Source: CAZHCA01 sp964530825 (GTDB taxonomy: Bacteria > Bacteroidota > Bacteroidia > Chitinophagales > Saprospiraceae). From it: a DNA stretch of 64,000 bases. The notes under the pieces are model-generated. The model saw only the letters and a program-made list of their open reading frames with translations. It was not told the DNA's origin and did no database searches. The DNA lies in NCBI GenBank assembly GCA_964530825.1, contig CAZHCA010000009.1:1-64000 (forward strand), in the 5' to 3' direction. The position numbers and the translations under genes are program-made. Shown piece by piece: positions 50,542-61,400 of the stretch (its first letter is position 1; each line of letters begins with the position of its first letter).

Positions 50542-51876
50542 ATGCTCACTGCCATATCACCAGTAGATGGCCGCTACGCCGCTAAGACGCAACCCCTTAG
50601 CGACTTTTTTTCCGAGTTTGCCCTGATCCGCTATCGCACCCTGGTAGAGATTCAGTACTTCATCGCCCTCGCCAAAATCCCCCTACCTCAGTTGGCCGGT
50701 TTCCCCCAGGAAAAGATCCACGAACTCGAGCGGCTGACCAATCGCTTTGATCTTCAGGATGCAGAGGTTATTAAGCGCATTGAGCAAGAGACCAACCACG
50801 ACGTTAAAGCCGTAGAATACTGGCTCAAACAGCAGTTTGAGCAGTTGGGTATCGGGGCCTTTCGCGAATTTATCCACTTCGGACTTACATCTCAGGACAT
50901 TAACAATACAGCTATCCCCTTAATGCTGAAACACGCTACCGAGCAAATCTTGCTCCCCTTACTCGAGCAACTGGCCGACGCCTTACAGCATCCGGCCGAA
51001 GCCTGGAAGGCAATCCCCATGTTAGCGCGCACCCACGGACAGCCCGCCTCCCCCACCACGGTTGGCAAGGAAATGCTGGTCTTTACCGTCCGATTGCGCG
51101 AACAGATTAAAGCCTTGCGGGGGGCAACCTACCGGGCGAAGTTCGGAGGCGCTACCGGTAACTTTAACGCGCACTACGTCGCTTACCCTACCATTGACTG
51201 GAAAAATTTCGCTGAAGCTTTTATAGGTGAGGTACTTGGCTTGGAGCGGTCTTACCCTACCACCCAAATTGACCATTACGATCAACTAGCCGCCCTTTTT
51301 CAAACGCTCAAACGGATCAACACTGTACTAATTGATCTTTGCCGCGATATCTGGACCTACATTTCCATGGAGTATTTCGGACAAAAAGTGATAGCCCAGG
51401 AGGTGGGCTCATCGGCCATGCCCCACAAGGTAAATCCTATCGATTTCGAAAATGCTGAAGGCAACTTGGGGCTTGCAAATGCCGTGGCTACTCACCTGGC
51501 CGACAAGTTGCCTGTATCGCGCCTGCAACGCGACCTGACCGATAGCACTGTACTGCGGAACATCGGCATGCCTTACGCCCACAGTCTTATATCTTATCAG
51601 GCCATCCTTAAAGGCTTATCAAAAATCACACTCAATGGAGCGGTGATCGAACGCGACCTGGAAAACCACTGGATCGTAGTGAGCGAAGCTATCCAGAACA
51701 TCCTACGCCGCGAAGGTTACAACCAGCCTTACGAGGCACTCAAGGCATTGACGCGTGGAAAGGGCCAGATCGGGAAAGCAGAAATTCACGCATTCATCGA
51801 CGGCCTGGACGTGCGCGAGCAGGTGAAGGCGGAGATGAAAAAGATCACCCCTTGGAATTATATTGGAGTACCGTAG
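50542..51876 (+). CDS. purB: adenylosuccinate lyase
   Basis: A 444-residue member of the fumarase/aspartase superfamily. AISPVDGRYAAKTQPLSDFFSE is the PurB start; EQETNHDVKAVEYWLK, HFGLTSQDINNTAIPL and MLARTHGQPASPTTVGKE supply substrate-binding residues; GSSAMPHKVNPIDFENAEGN is the family signature with the catalytic serine loop. It catalyses two steps, in IMP synthesis and in making AMP from IMP. The length matches the E. coli-like subgroup (about 450). Confidence 0.95.
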   Translation: MLTAISPVDGRYAAKTQPLSDFFSEFALIRYRTLVEIQYFIALAKIPLPQLAGFPQEKIHELERLTNRFDLQDAEVIKRIEQETNHDVKAVEYWLKQQFEQLGIGAFREFIHFGLTSQDINNTAIPLMLKHATEQILLPLLEQLADALQHPAEAWKAIPMLARTHGQPASPTTVGKEMLVFTVRLREQIKALRGATYRAKFGGATGNFNAHYVAYPTIDWKNFAEAFIGEVLGLERSYPTTQIDHYDQLAALFQTLKRINTVLIDLCRDIWTYISMEYFGQKVIAQEVGSSAMPHKVNPIDFENAEGNLGLANAVATHLADKLPVSRLQRDLTDSTVLRNIGMPYAHSLISYQAILKGLSKITLNGAVIERDLENHWIVVSEAIQNILRREGYNQPYEALKALTRGKGQIGKAEIHAFIDGLDVREQVKAEMKKITPWNYIGVP

Positions 51877-51946
51877 GCGGCCGGTGCTGCAAGTAGTCTT
51901 GCCGTCGATCTTCTTGCCAGAGGTTAAGCAGCTGCCACCCACTGGG

Positions 51947-54900
51947 TCAATTATTTGCTTGTCGCACCGCTTGTATTCGGCGCAAGAAAAGGTTTGCTTT
52001 GCTTGGTTCGACGATCTGAATCTCCAAATTTTCACCGTCGTCCATCTTGAGCACCAAGTCTTTTTTCTTCATATCCAGGGCAGCATCCATGAAACGCGTA
52101 TCGTCGGAGGTGATATCCATAATACCCTGCTTATAGCCGAAGTAGTACTTCAGGCCGCTCGGGGACTTGATCAACAGATAAAGGCGGTCGTCTCCGTTAG
52201 ATGGCATTTTGAATTCGATGTAGACTTCCATTTTTTTGTCGATCAGTTCGCCCCCAACTGCGACAAGCCCGATTTCGTTTTCTACATTCACCATCGATTG
52301 ATAATCTTTATCCCAGGTCATTTCCAGGTCGGTGAGCAAAAAGGTGTAGGGATTAACCTTTTTGGATAGATCGAAATACCCGGAAGACAAGCCTTCGATG
52401 GCGACCCTTACCTCTTTTTCACTTCCCGGGAACAGCATGGTAGCTTTTTTGCGGTAGCGCTCCACATCGCTTAGGTAGGGTATGTTGGTCGTTGCAAAAC
52501 TGGAGGAGCGCAATTCGTCGATCAGAAGGTTTATCAATTTATTAGGAATGGGCATTTCGATACCGGCCATGAGGTCGAGGCGAACCTCGGGGAAAGGCGT
52601 CTGGCCACGTAGGCTGTCGGGGATCTCCTCGTAGATGGTTTCCGCATAGCCGCTTGCATCCACATGGAGATAATTCAGGCCTTCGCCGATGTTGAATACC
52701 CCTTCTCCCTTAACGGTGCCATCCTGATTGTTAAAGACAATTTGGTTACCCCGGTAATCATTATTTAGAACTTTAGCCGAGTCACCGAAGATGAAAGCAT
52801 CCTTGTTTTCATCGTATTTGAAGATCCCCTCAACGGGCAGGATGGCCCGGTCTTTTCGAAAGAAAAGCGGTTGCATGATGCGGGGATACATGTTGGTATT
52901 TTCCCGGCTCACAAAAATTCCGGTGCGTAGCGGAATGCCATCTTCTGTGCGCGGACTGTCGTATTTGATGGCCAAGTTGGTCTTATCCCCCTCACTATTA
53001 ATAGTGAACCAGTACTGATCGGTCAACTTATCGGCATCTAGGCGGGCAAAACCATCAAAAAACAGATTGGCATTTTCAGAAAACAGACTGATGGTACCCC
53101 GGAACTGCGTTTTGTGATCGATGTAAAAGCTGTCGGCTTCGGCCACGTCGCCCTTGGCCCGGGTGGCCACCGCTTTTTCACTGTAGGCCCCCTTGCCCAC
53201 CGGGGCGCCCACGATGTTGTCGAGCTGAAATTCTTGCTCCCGGTTACCAATATTGTATTCATAAAACCCACTGGCCTGGTAATTCCGACGTCCTTTGATA
53301 TCGACTGTCGCGCGATTGATGACGTGGTATTTACTCATGGTATCCGCCACGATGCGGGCATTCTCGAGGGTGGTCATGAAGCCACCGGCTTCAATGAACA
53401 CCTCGCCGCTATCGGGGTATACGTAAGCATCGGCAGTAATGATGTAGGGAACTTCGCCGACGAAGAGGTCGTAATTGTTGAGGTCATAAAAAGCCGTACG
53501 CCCGCGAAAGTTCAAAGAATCTTGGTCGGGATGGGTAGAGGTAAATTTACCCAGTTTGGTTTCGTCGGATTTAAAATTCACGTTACCGGCCGACATGTCC
53601 CAGTCGAACTCATTCATGGTGGTTACGTACTGGTTGTAGGGCAGGTTGGTCCGCAGAAAAGCCGTATTCGCCTTAAAGGTCGCCATCTGATCGTCGAAAT
53701 CCACGTCGGCTTGTACGTTTTGGCTAAAAACAGCGCTTGCATCCTCCTCCAGCGCCTTGATGCGAACGGCAGATGTATCGGAGAAGCTGGAGTTGGCTCC
53801 AAAAGTAAAATAAGGTGACGTGAGCTCTGCTTTCGGCCAGTCAAGGATGCCGTCGCCTTTTAATCCTTCGGGTGTAAGGACGAGCGTGCCGTCGAAGGTA
53901 TGCACCCCGCTCTGAAAAATGTCGAAGGCCCCGTCTTCTTTTGATCGGATAAACATACTATCGCGGTAGGGCCGCCAGTCGATGGTCACGCTATCGCCGT
54001 ACACAGCCGGAACGGCCTTCCCCTCCTCCCGGCTTTCCGCCAACTCAAACAGGTCGGCCCGGGCGGTCAGTTGCTGGGGCCGGAACACTACATCCTCGGC
54101 ATCCAGGGAGGCCCCCAGATAGCGTACATTTCCATTTCCGAGGAGTCCCTGATTACTCAGATCGATTTCGCCCTGGTAAGCACCTTTATCCTGGTACAAT
54201 GGGTAACCCTGCGCGGGCGTTTCTGTGACAAAGCCCAGGGAATTATCTTCGGCACGATACACCAGGGTTTCCTGAATATCCGGAAAAATAAAGGCAGAAA
54301 ATAAGGTGCCCGTAAAGTGAACGTCCTCTGCCACATAATCATCCAGCCGGTTGAAACTGAAAGGATCGAGCTGAAAGTAAAAGGAATCGCGCACGTAAAC
54401 GCTGTCTTGAATATCTTTGCGCTCGTAGAATACATAAGCCGGAGTTTTGGTTTCCAGAGAAGGGAACAACTCAATGTTTTCGCGGCCTGATTTATTACTT
54501 GGCGCGTCGATCAGGAGCACCCCGCTCAAATTCTCGATGCGCGAATCCACACTGTAGGCAGCTGTTTTTGGATTGGTACTCGGTCGCTCCTCGGGAATAA
54601 AGAGCTCGAAGTACTTTATCGAGTCCAGCCGGATCTGGAAGGGCTCGTACTGGAATTGAAAATCCTTGCCCTCGATCGTGGTAAAACCGCCAAAAATTTT
54701 TCCGTCAAAATCGAGATTGCGGTTATTTTGCAATTTGATGATCCCGCTATCCGGAATCATGCCCACCATCTGGGCGGCACTCAACTCGATATTCTCCACA
54801 CCCCAAATTTCGATTGCTTTAGAATTAAGGTTCAGTAAGGCGTTGATACTATCTGTGTCAGAGGTAATATTGAGTACGTCGTAATCGACCTTTTCTTCGT

Positions 54901-56473
54901 TAGCATCTACGTAGTGGAAGACTTTGTCCTTCACTTCGATCACCTGGTCTGTGGCATCGTAGTTGATGAATCCCTCGGCCACCAATTGATACAGGAGACT
55001 TTCGATATCTTCGGCCTGCCACCTGGAATTGAGTCGTTGGGCGATCAAATTAGCATCAATGCCTTCCGACCCTTCCTTTTCAGCGGTCACCTTGATGATG
55101 GCCAGTGGGTTGTGCCCGGAGAGGCCTTGCAGCTTGTCGTAATTCAACTGATTGAAGTATTTGAGCGACTCGAAATGTACGGGGTCCTTCTGAGAATAAA
55201 TTTGCTGACGCTTACCGATCACGACTGAGTCTTCTTGGAAATAGGCGATAATTTTGTCGACATCGATGTTTACCCCATGCAGAGAGCTAAAGAAGGGGTT
55301 GCGATCACTGCCCCGTTTGCCGCGAGTAAGCTCCAGAATTTCTTTTTCGATATCAAAATCAATATTTACCGAAGGGTGGTAGATGGAGTCGCTGCCAAAG
55401 AAAAAGGTAGCATTCACGCCCTCACCCAGTGCGCGCTCTTCCCGACGGAAGGTGAACAACTGCGAAGCTCCCCGGAAAACGAGGCGATCGGTTCCTTTTT
55501 CCAGAATACGCAAAACAGCAGGGTTTTCTTTAGTTCCGTAGCCGTAAATAGTCAGCCCCTCTAGCCGGAAACCTCCCCGGTATTGCAGGCCTTCGCCAAA
55601 ACCATCGATCTGCAGCCGGTGTTCGCTGGATTCGAATCGCGGGTAGGATCCTTCAATTGCCGGATTATCAACGGCCAGCTTATCCTGAAAACTACCCTGG
55701 ACGATCCGTTGCCCGAACAGTTGCGGATAAAAGAGTTTAGCCGTCTCGACGTCGTAAATTGAGCGCTTGGTATCGATTTCATAATCTTCTAATTCCACTT
55801 TGATCTCCATATCATCCCCGAAACGATACCAGTTGACCTCCCCGCCTTCACCCGACCAGATCTGATCCAGTGGGTAGTACCGGCCGGTTGTGTTGGCAAT
55901 ACGGATAGAATCTTCATTACGGCGCGCCAAAAGATCAACTTGTGGAAATTCAATGTAAGGCCGCTGGTTCTCGTATCCCACCCTAAAGCCGCTGCCCAAA
56001 GCATACCAACTGGTACCCAATTCTGACGAACGCAGCGCCCCGGTTTGGTAAAACTCCTGAGAAAACTGCCAAAAATCCTGTACGTTCTTGTTGCGCTCCT
56101 CACGGTGAAGGAGGTCCAGGACTGCGGTGTGCCATCCCACCAGATTCGAATCTGCCTGGCTCACCGCAATGCAAGCCGAAATATAGTCTTTAAAATAAGG
56201 GTTACGGCTCATGCGCCGGTCCAGCATGATGTTGGCGGCCTCGGCCATCTGCACATTAAACTCTTCGTTAAATCCCCAGCTGGTGTAGATTTGGGAAAAA
56301 TTCTTGACCAAGTCCTGTATGTCCTTATTGTCCGTTGCGCCGAGGTATTCCTCAAACTCCACCAGGAAAGTACTAGGGTCCATGGAAAAACTATCGACGC
56401 GCTGGGCAGCGCCCTGAGCGATCCACAGACAGAAAAAAGGCAGGAGAAGGTACCATTTTTGCATGACCATCAT
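51947..56473 (-). CDS. 1508-residue exported protein of unknown function
   Basis: A signal peptide (WYLLLPFFCLWIAQ, cleavage after GAAQ, about residue 23) is followed by a short helical region (to about 165) and then over 1300 residues of beta-rich sequence without Cys-rich or known catalytic motifs. Many segments have the rhythm of stacked beta-jellyroll or beta-helix strands (GFRLEGLTIYGYG, IKLQNNRNLDFDGKIFGGF, FKANTAFLRTNLPYNQYV), reminiscent of OstA/LptD-type folds, but I cannot confirm this. No sorting domain at the C-terminus. It follows prmA after 30 bases, so it probably shares the folD-prmA transcript. I do not recognise a named family. Confidence 0.75.
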   Translation of the reverse strand: MMVMQKWYLLLPFFCLWIAQGAAQRVDSFSMDPSTFLVEFEEYLGATDNKDIQDLVKNFSQIYTSWGFNEEFNVQMAEAANIMLDRRMSRNPYFKDYISACIAVSQADSNLVGWHTAVLDLLHREERNKNVQDFWQFSQEFYQTGALRSSELGTSWYALGSGFRVGYENQRPYIEFPQVDLLARRNEDSIRIANTTGRYYPLDQIWSGEGGEVNWYRFGDDMEIKVELEDYEIDTKRSIYDVETAKLFYPQLFGQRIVQGSFQDKLAVDNPAIEGSYPRFESSEHRLQIDGFGEGLQYRGGFRLEGLTIYGYGTKENPAVLRILEKGTDRLVFRGASQLFTFRREERALGEGVNATFFFGSDSIYHPSVNIDFDIEKEILELTRGKRGSDRNPFFSSLHGVNIDVDKIIAYFQEDSVVIGKRQQIYSQKDPVHFESLKYFNQLNYDKLQGLSGHNPLAIIKVTAEKEGSEGIDANLIAQRLNSRWQAEDIESLLYQLVAEGFINYDATDQVIEVKDKVFHYVDANEEKVDYDVLNITSDTDSINALLNLNSKAIEIWGVENIELSAAQMVGMIPDSGIIKLQNNRNLDFDGKIFGGFTTIEGKDFQFQYEPFQIRLDSIKYFELFIPEERPSTNPKTAAYSVDSRIENLSGVLLIDAPSNKSGRENIELFPSLETKTPAYVFYERKDIQDSVYVRDSFYFQLDPFSFNRLDDYVAEDVHFTGTLFSAFIFPDIQETLVYRAEDNSLGFVTETPAQGYPLYQDKGAYQGEIDLSNQGLLGNGNVRYLGASLDAEDVVFRPQQLTARADLFELAESREEGKAVPAVYGDSVTIDWRPYRDSMFIRSKEDGAFDIFQSGVHTFDGTLVLTPEGLKGDGILDWPKAELTSPYFTFGANSSFSDTSAVRIKALEEDASAVFSQNVQADVDFDDQMATFKANTAFLRTNLPYNQYVTTMNEFDWDMSAGNVNFKSDETKLGKFTSTHPDQDSLNFRGRTAFYDLNNYDLFVGEVPYIITADAYVYPDSGEVFIEAGGFMTTLENARIVADTMSKYHVINRATVDIKGRRNYQASGFYEYNIGNREQEFQLDNIVGAPVGKGAYSEKAVATRAKGDVAEADSFYIDHKTQFRGTISLFSENANLFFDGFARLDADKLTDQYWFTINSEGDKTNLAIKYDSPRTEDGIPLRTGIFVSRENTNMYPRIMQPLFFRKDRAILPVEGIFKYDENKDAFIFGDSAKVLNNDYRGNQIVFNNQDGTVKGEGVFNIGEGLNYLHVDASGYAETIYEEIPDSLRGQTPFPEVRLDLMAGIEMPIPNKLINLLIDELRSSSFATTNIPYLSDVERYRKKATMLFPGSEKEVRVAIEGLSSGYFDLSKKVNPYTFLLTDLEMTWDKDYQSMVNVENEIGLVAVGGELIDKKMEVYIEFKMPSNGDDRLYLLIKSPSGLKYYFGYKQGIMDITSDDTRFMDAALDMKKKDLVLKMDDGENLEIQIVEPSKANLFLRRIQAVRQANN

Positions 56474-56503
56474 TTTTGCAGGCAGTGAGGTGTTGCTGGA
56501 AAT

Positions 56504-57331
56504 CTATTGACGCTCCAGCAAAATAAACACCCATTCACCCCGAGCGGCTCGTTGAATGGGTGAAAAAAATGCAGCCCGGGCGTCATTTTCGATCTGATCG
56601 GCATCTTGCCGTAAAATACCGGAAACCAGCACATAACCACCGGGCTGGGTATATTGGTGTAACGACGGCATAGATTGTTGTATTACATTGCGATTGATAT
56701 TTGCCAACACCATATCGTAAGGTCCGGTAGGGACGTCCTGCAGCGTACCCAGATAAAAATCAATCCATGCTACCCCATTGCGCCGGGCATTGGCCAGACT
56801 ATTTTCGTATGCAGCTTCTTCATTGTCTACTCCAACGACCGGACTGGCGCCGATTTGAGCTGCCAGAATAGCTAAAATACCAGTTCCGCAGCCGTAATCC
56901 AATACGCGCTTTCCGGTAAAATCAAGCTCACCCATAGCTTCCATCATGAGATAGGTCGTGGGGTGGTGACCGGTACCGAAAGCCATGCGCGGCTGAATGA
57001 TGATTTCGTGACGTACCGCGGGGTCGGAAGGATGAAATTCAGCCTTTACCCGGACAAAATGACCTACCTGTATCGGTTGAAAATTGGACTCCCAGATGGC
57101 GTTCCAGTTTTGGTCAGGTATCACCTGCTCGGTGTAGGTCCATTCAAAAGTGGCGGTCATTTCTGCCAGAGCAGTTCGAAATGCTGGCTGGTCGTCGGTC
57201 GACTGCAGGTAGGCGATAACTTCTTCACCAGCCTCCTGATACGCTTCGAAAGGCATTTGGGAAAGCAGTCCTACCATGGTCTCTGCTTCCATTGATGGTG
57301 GCACTTCGAACCGGAATTCGAGGTAGGTCAT
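56504..57331 (-). CDS. prmA: ribosomal protein L11 methyltransferase
   Basis: A 275-residue protein. The N-terminal ~110 residues match the PrmA substrate-recognition domain; the methyltransferase core has MAFGTGHHPTTYLMMEAMGEL, VLDYGCGTGILAILAAQIG (SAM motif I), VVGVDNEEAAYENSLAN and MVLANINRNVIQQSMPSLHQY. It trimethylates ribosomal protein L11. The ATG at 57331 shares one base with the TGA of folD (TGATG), a classic coupling arrangement; a GTG one codon earlier is an alternative start. Confidence 0.94.
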   Translation of the reverse strand: MTYLEFRFEVPPSMEAETMVGLLSQMPFEAYQEAGEEVIAYLQSTDDQPAFRTALAEMTATFEWTYTEQVIPDQNWNAIWESNFQPIQVGHFVRVKAEFHPSDPAVRHEIIIQPRMAFGTGHHPTTYLMMEAMGELDFTGKRVLDYGCGTGILAILAAQIGASPVVGVDNEEAAYENSLANARRNGVAWIDFYLGTLQDVPTGPYDMVLANINRNVIQQSMPSLHQYTQPGGYVLVSGILRQDADQIENDARAAFFSPIQRAARGEWVFILLERQ

Positions 57332-58206
57332 CACGATGCGTAGACCTCACCGCGCCGGGCGCGCAAGGTATTCATCAGTAAAGAAACCACGGTAAGCTGA
57401 CCGACGCCACCGGGCACTGGCGTCAAGTAACCGGCCACTTTTTTTGCCGCCTCAAAGTCGACGTCGCCGACCAGCCGATAGCCTTTTTCCGTGCCGGGAG
57501 CCTCTACCCGATTGATGCCCACGTCGATAACCGCTGCTCCCGGCTTGATCATATCTCCCCGGATGAAATCGGGCCGGCCGATAGCTGCTACGAGGATATC
57601 AGCCCGGCGACAATGAGCCGCCAGATCAGCCGTGCGGCTGTGGCACAGGGTGACTGTGGCATTGCCCGGCGAGGACTTTCGCGACAGCAGTATGCTGATG
57701 GGCGTGCCCACGATATTGCTGCGGCCCACCACCACTACTTCCTTAGCCAAGGTTTCGATGTTATAGCGCTTTAACATCTCTAGAATACCGGCGGGCGTAG
57801 CAGGCAGATAAGCCGGCATGTTTTGCGCCATGCGTCCGAAGTTGACCGGATGGAAACCATCGACATCTTTTCGGGGATCGATGGCTAGAGTTACTTTTTG
57901 ATCGTCGATATGGGCGGGCAGGGGAAGTTGTACGATAAATCCGTCAATCGCCGGATTGGCATTTAGTTCGGCGACGATAGCGAGCAGCCGGTCTTCACCC
58001 ACGTCGGCTGGTTCACGCACTAGTGTCGATTCAAACCCCACCCGCTCGCAGGAGCGCACCTTGTTACGCACGTAAGCCTGGCTAGCGGGATCTTCCCCTA
58101 CGAGTACAGCAGCTAAATGCGGCGGGCGGCCTTCCAGCTTCCTGACTTTCTCCGCCAGTTCTTCGCGAATCGTTTTCGCCAAGTGACGGCCATCGAGTAA
58201 CTCCAT
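57331..58206 (-). CDS. folD: bifunctional methylenetetrahydrofolate dehydrogenase / cyclohydrolase
   Basis: A 291-residue FolD. LAAVLVGEDPASQAYVRNKVRSCERVG holds the catalytic Lys in the YVxxK context, GFIVQLPLPAHID and KDVDGFHPVNFGRM bind folate, VVVGRSNIVGTPISILLSRK is the NADP-binding segment, and LTPVPGGVGQLTVVSLLMNT the C-terminal signature. It interconverts 5,10-methylene-, methenyl- and 10-formyl-tetrahydrofolate. It is the first gene of a folD-prmA-giant protein unit, transcribed away from the gliding-type adhesin gene. Confidence 0.96.
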   Translation of the reverse strand: MELLDGRHLAKTIREELAEKVRKLEGRPPHLAAVLVGEDPASQAYVRNKVRSCERVGFESTLVREPADVGEDRLLAIVAELNANPAIDGFIVQLPLPAHIDDQKVTLAIDPRKDVDGFHPVNFGRMAQNMPAYLPATPAGILEMLKRYNIETLAKEVVVVGRSNIVGTPISILLSRKSSPGNATVTLCHSRTADLAAHCRRADILVAAIGRPDFIRGDMIKPGAAVIDVGINRVEAPGTEKGYRLVGDVDFEAAKKVAGYLTPVPGGVGQLTVVSLLMNTLRARRGEVYAS

Positions 58207-58284
58207 AGATCTGTTTGCTATTTTGGTGAGTCGCTAATTTAGGTAATATCAGGCAGGAAAGGGGCTGGTGAAAATCCAATCTCC

Positions 58285-58349
58285 TAAAATGGCATTTTTT
58301 GAGAAAAAATGCTACAGCTGTTAGGGCTTAAGCGCTGTCAGCCATTTTA
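58285..58349. other. nested inverted repeats, three-way-junction-like
   Basis: An outer perfect stem TAAAATGGC (58285-58293) / GCCATTTTA (58341-58349) encloses a hairpin GCATTTTTT-GAG-AAAAAATGC (58292-58312) and a second weaker one, ACAGC (58314-58318) / GCTGT (58334-58338). The outer stem and first hairpin overlap by two bases. It lies in the 244-base gap between divergent folD and the adhesin gene, upstream of the adhesin promoter box, so it is more likely a regulatory or termination structure in DNA or antisense RNA than a leader. Confidence 0.4.
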
Positions 58350-58401
58350 CTATACATTTTTTTCCTACTCCGTATCCAGTTATCTTCTTCGTTTACGTTC
58401 T

Positions 58402-58409
58402 TAATTTTG
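58402..58409 (+). promoter_or_regulatory. TAnnTTTG promoter box for the giant surface protein
   Basis: Exact TAATTTTG 41 bases upstream of the start at 58451. Confidence 0.55.
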
Positions 58410-58450
58410 TGTAGATTACGCAATCCCATAAGGACCCTCGGTTCCAAACT

Positions 58451-61400
58451 ATGCCTATGCACCTTCAACGGGTTTTGATTATAATCCTTTGGATAAGCCA
58501 TTTTTATGTGTCGCTGCCGGGGCAGTCTTTGCTCCTCGATGGCAACAATTACAACACCTGCGCAGGAAATTTCCAGGATCCGGGAACGCCCAACTACGGC
58601 CCCAATCTGGACTTGACTACCACCCTCTGCCCGGATGGCGCAAACGGATTAGCGATCCGCATCAATTTTGCGCCTCTGGAGCTTGGCAGCGGTGACACTT
58701 TGTTCGTTTTCGACGGCGATGATGTCAATGCCCCCCTTGTAGCTCAGTTTTCAGCCCCGCTAGACTTGGGGGGCGGTTTGATACAGGCCTCCTTGGGAAA
58801 TCTCAGCGGGTGCCTTACTTTCCGATTTGTCAGCGACGCAATGCAAGAAGGGGCTGGATGGAATGGCGTTATCGACTGCCAGCAGCTATGCCAGGAGATC
58901 GTACCCAGCATATCCAACACCCTTCCGCCTACCAATCCGCCCGATACCGGTTGGATCGATTTGTGCCCCGGCCAGTCGGTCACCCTAATAGCCGATGCGA
59001 CTTACCCAGAGAACAATAGCTTTTACCCGCAATCGAATACTACTTCCCTATTTGTTTGGGACTTTGGCGACGGCCGGCGCGACACCGGCCAAACTGTTAC
59101 CCACCAATACGCGGCCCCTGGCGGTTACTATGCTACCCTTGAGATTATCGACCAACGTGGGTGCACCTCCCCCTTACTAACCCGGCGGGTCCGCCTAGCC
59201 GCTCCACCCGACTTTGCCGGCCGCGCAGTACCATTGGATACCTTCTGTTTGGGCGATTCCATTTTGCTGCAAGCCGCCATCAACCGCCCGGGGGGAGCTG
59301 CCGATATACTGACCGTCAATTCCCGGGAGCTATCCTTTGCCTACCCGGCCACCCGCATTGATACGGTCCCCTTGCCAGACGGCAACGGCATAACCTTCCG
59401 TAGTACCATTACCCTGAATGGATTCGAAACGGGACAACTCCTGGCGGATCCCAACCAATTACTAGGCGTCTTTGCGAATCTTGAGCATTCCTTTTTATAC
59501 GACTTGCAAATCAGGCTGCGCTGCCCAAGCGGTCAGGCTATTACACTCCACCAATTTGATCCACTCAATCCGGGCAATGACATCGCCCTCGGACAACCGG
59601 TGCGCAATGACTTCGGTACGCCGGTTCCCGGCGACGGATTCACCTACCGCTGGGAAGATAACCAAGCGTTGTCCGCTCTTTACGACTATGCAGTGAACAA
59701 CCCTGCGGAGGTCGTAGCGCCCGCTGGAAATTACGCCCCATTTCAATCTTTTACCGACCTCATCGGCTGCCCCCTGAACGGTAGTTGGACACTAGAAATC
59801 ACCGACTCCTTGGCGCTCGATAATGGCTTTTTGTTCTCGTGGGGTCTAGACTTTGACCCGTTGCTACTGGCTACAACCGAGACCTTCGACCCAGGGATCA
59901 ACCAGTCTACATGGCGATCGGCTCCTAACGTAATCGACCAAAACGGAGATCTGGCGACCGGACTAATTGACGCTTCCGGCAACGTCATCTATGGATTCCG
60001 GGTAACCGATAATTTCGGTTGTCTCTTCGATACGCTGATCACTGTGCCGAGCCGGCCCGACAACCACCCCGCCTGCCTGGAATGCGCCGAAGAAAATCTG
60101 CTAGCTGCCGACACCATAATGACATGCCCGGGCGATAGTATGGAGCTTCCCGTTCAACGACCGCAACTGTCGATCGATACCATCACTTTTGCCGATTATC
60201 CAAATTATGCTTTCGGCAATGCTAACCACCCACCAGCCAATCCGCACCGGGCACCCTTACTCGTCGAGGGCGTTTACCCGGGTGTCTTGACGGATGCCGA
60301 CCAACAGATGCTCTCGGTCTGTTTGAATATAAAAACCGATTTTGCAGGCGATGTCGACATTTTCCTGGAGGCCCCCTCGGGCGAAAGGCTCGAATTATCG
60401 ACGGGTAATGGCGGCGCCAATGACGATTACCTCAACACCTGTTTCACGCCTATCGCCACAAACAGTATCACGACCGGCCTACCCCCTTTTGTCGGTGATT
60501 GGCTGCCCGAAGGGTCTTTTACAGACCTGAACGGTGCGACTGTCAACGGCTTATGGAACCTAATCGTAAGCGATGCTTTCGACCCGGATGTGCTCGATAC
60601 GTTACAGAATTGGGCCATTACCTTCCAACGCCGCAACGCTATCGAATCGATCGCCTGGTCGCCGGCCACAGAAATCAGCTGTACGGATTGTGATACGGCC
60701 ACGGTTTTCCCCAATAGTGATCGCACCTACCGGGTTACCGTAAACGACCGTAGGGGTTGTACCTACGCCGATTCCGTTCATATCGATGTAGAAGATCCCC
60801 TGCCCGCTCCGATAGTTCAGTGCCAGCAAACGGGCCTGGATCGTCTGCTTTTTACCTGGGAAAACCCATTGGACACGGGCGACTACCAAATTCGACTCAC
60901 CGTAAATGACTCTACTGGCGACTGGAGCCTTCCACGGGCCGATACTTTTTTTACCGTCAACGGCCTCAATGAACTAGACACGGTTCGACTGGAGGTTCGG
61001 CTTTTCTCGCCCAGCGGATGCCCAAACAATATCGGTTCTGCCACTTGCTTAATCATTAATTGCCAATTGGCACTCGCGGCCGGCTCACTCAGGCCGCCTT
61101 CCTGCGCAGGAGCGGCCGACGGCCAGATCGAAGTGGTCGCCGAGAACGGCACCCCCACTTACCAGTATTTCTTCGATGGGTCTACCTTACCCACGCCCAC
61201 TCCTCGGTTTTCCAATTTAACTGCAGGCACTTATACAATCATTGTGCGCGACACCCTTTTTTGCACCGATACCCTGATCGTCAACCTAACCGATCCGGAT
61301 AGCTTACAGGTCGATCTACAGGTACGCGACTCGATCACTTGTTTCAACGGTGCGGATGCCCGGCTGGAGGCCCTAACTGTAGGCGGTACCGGCCCCTACC

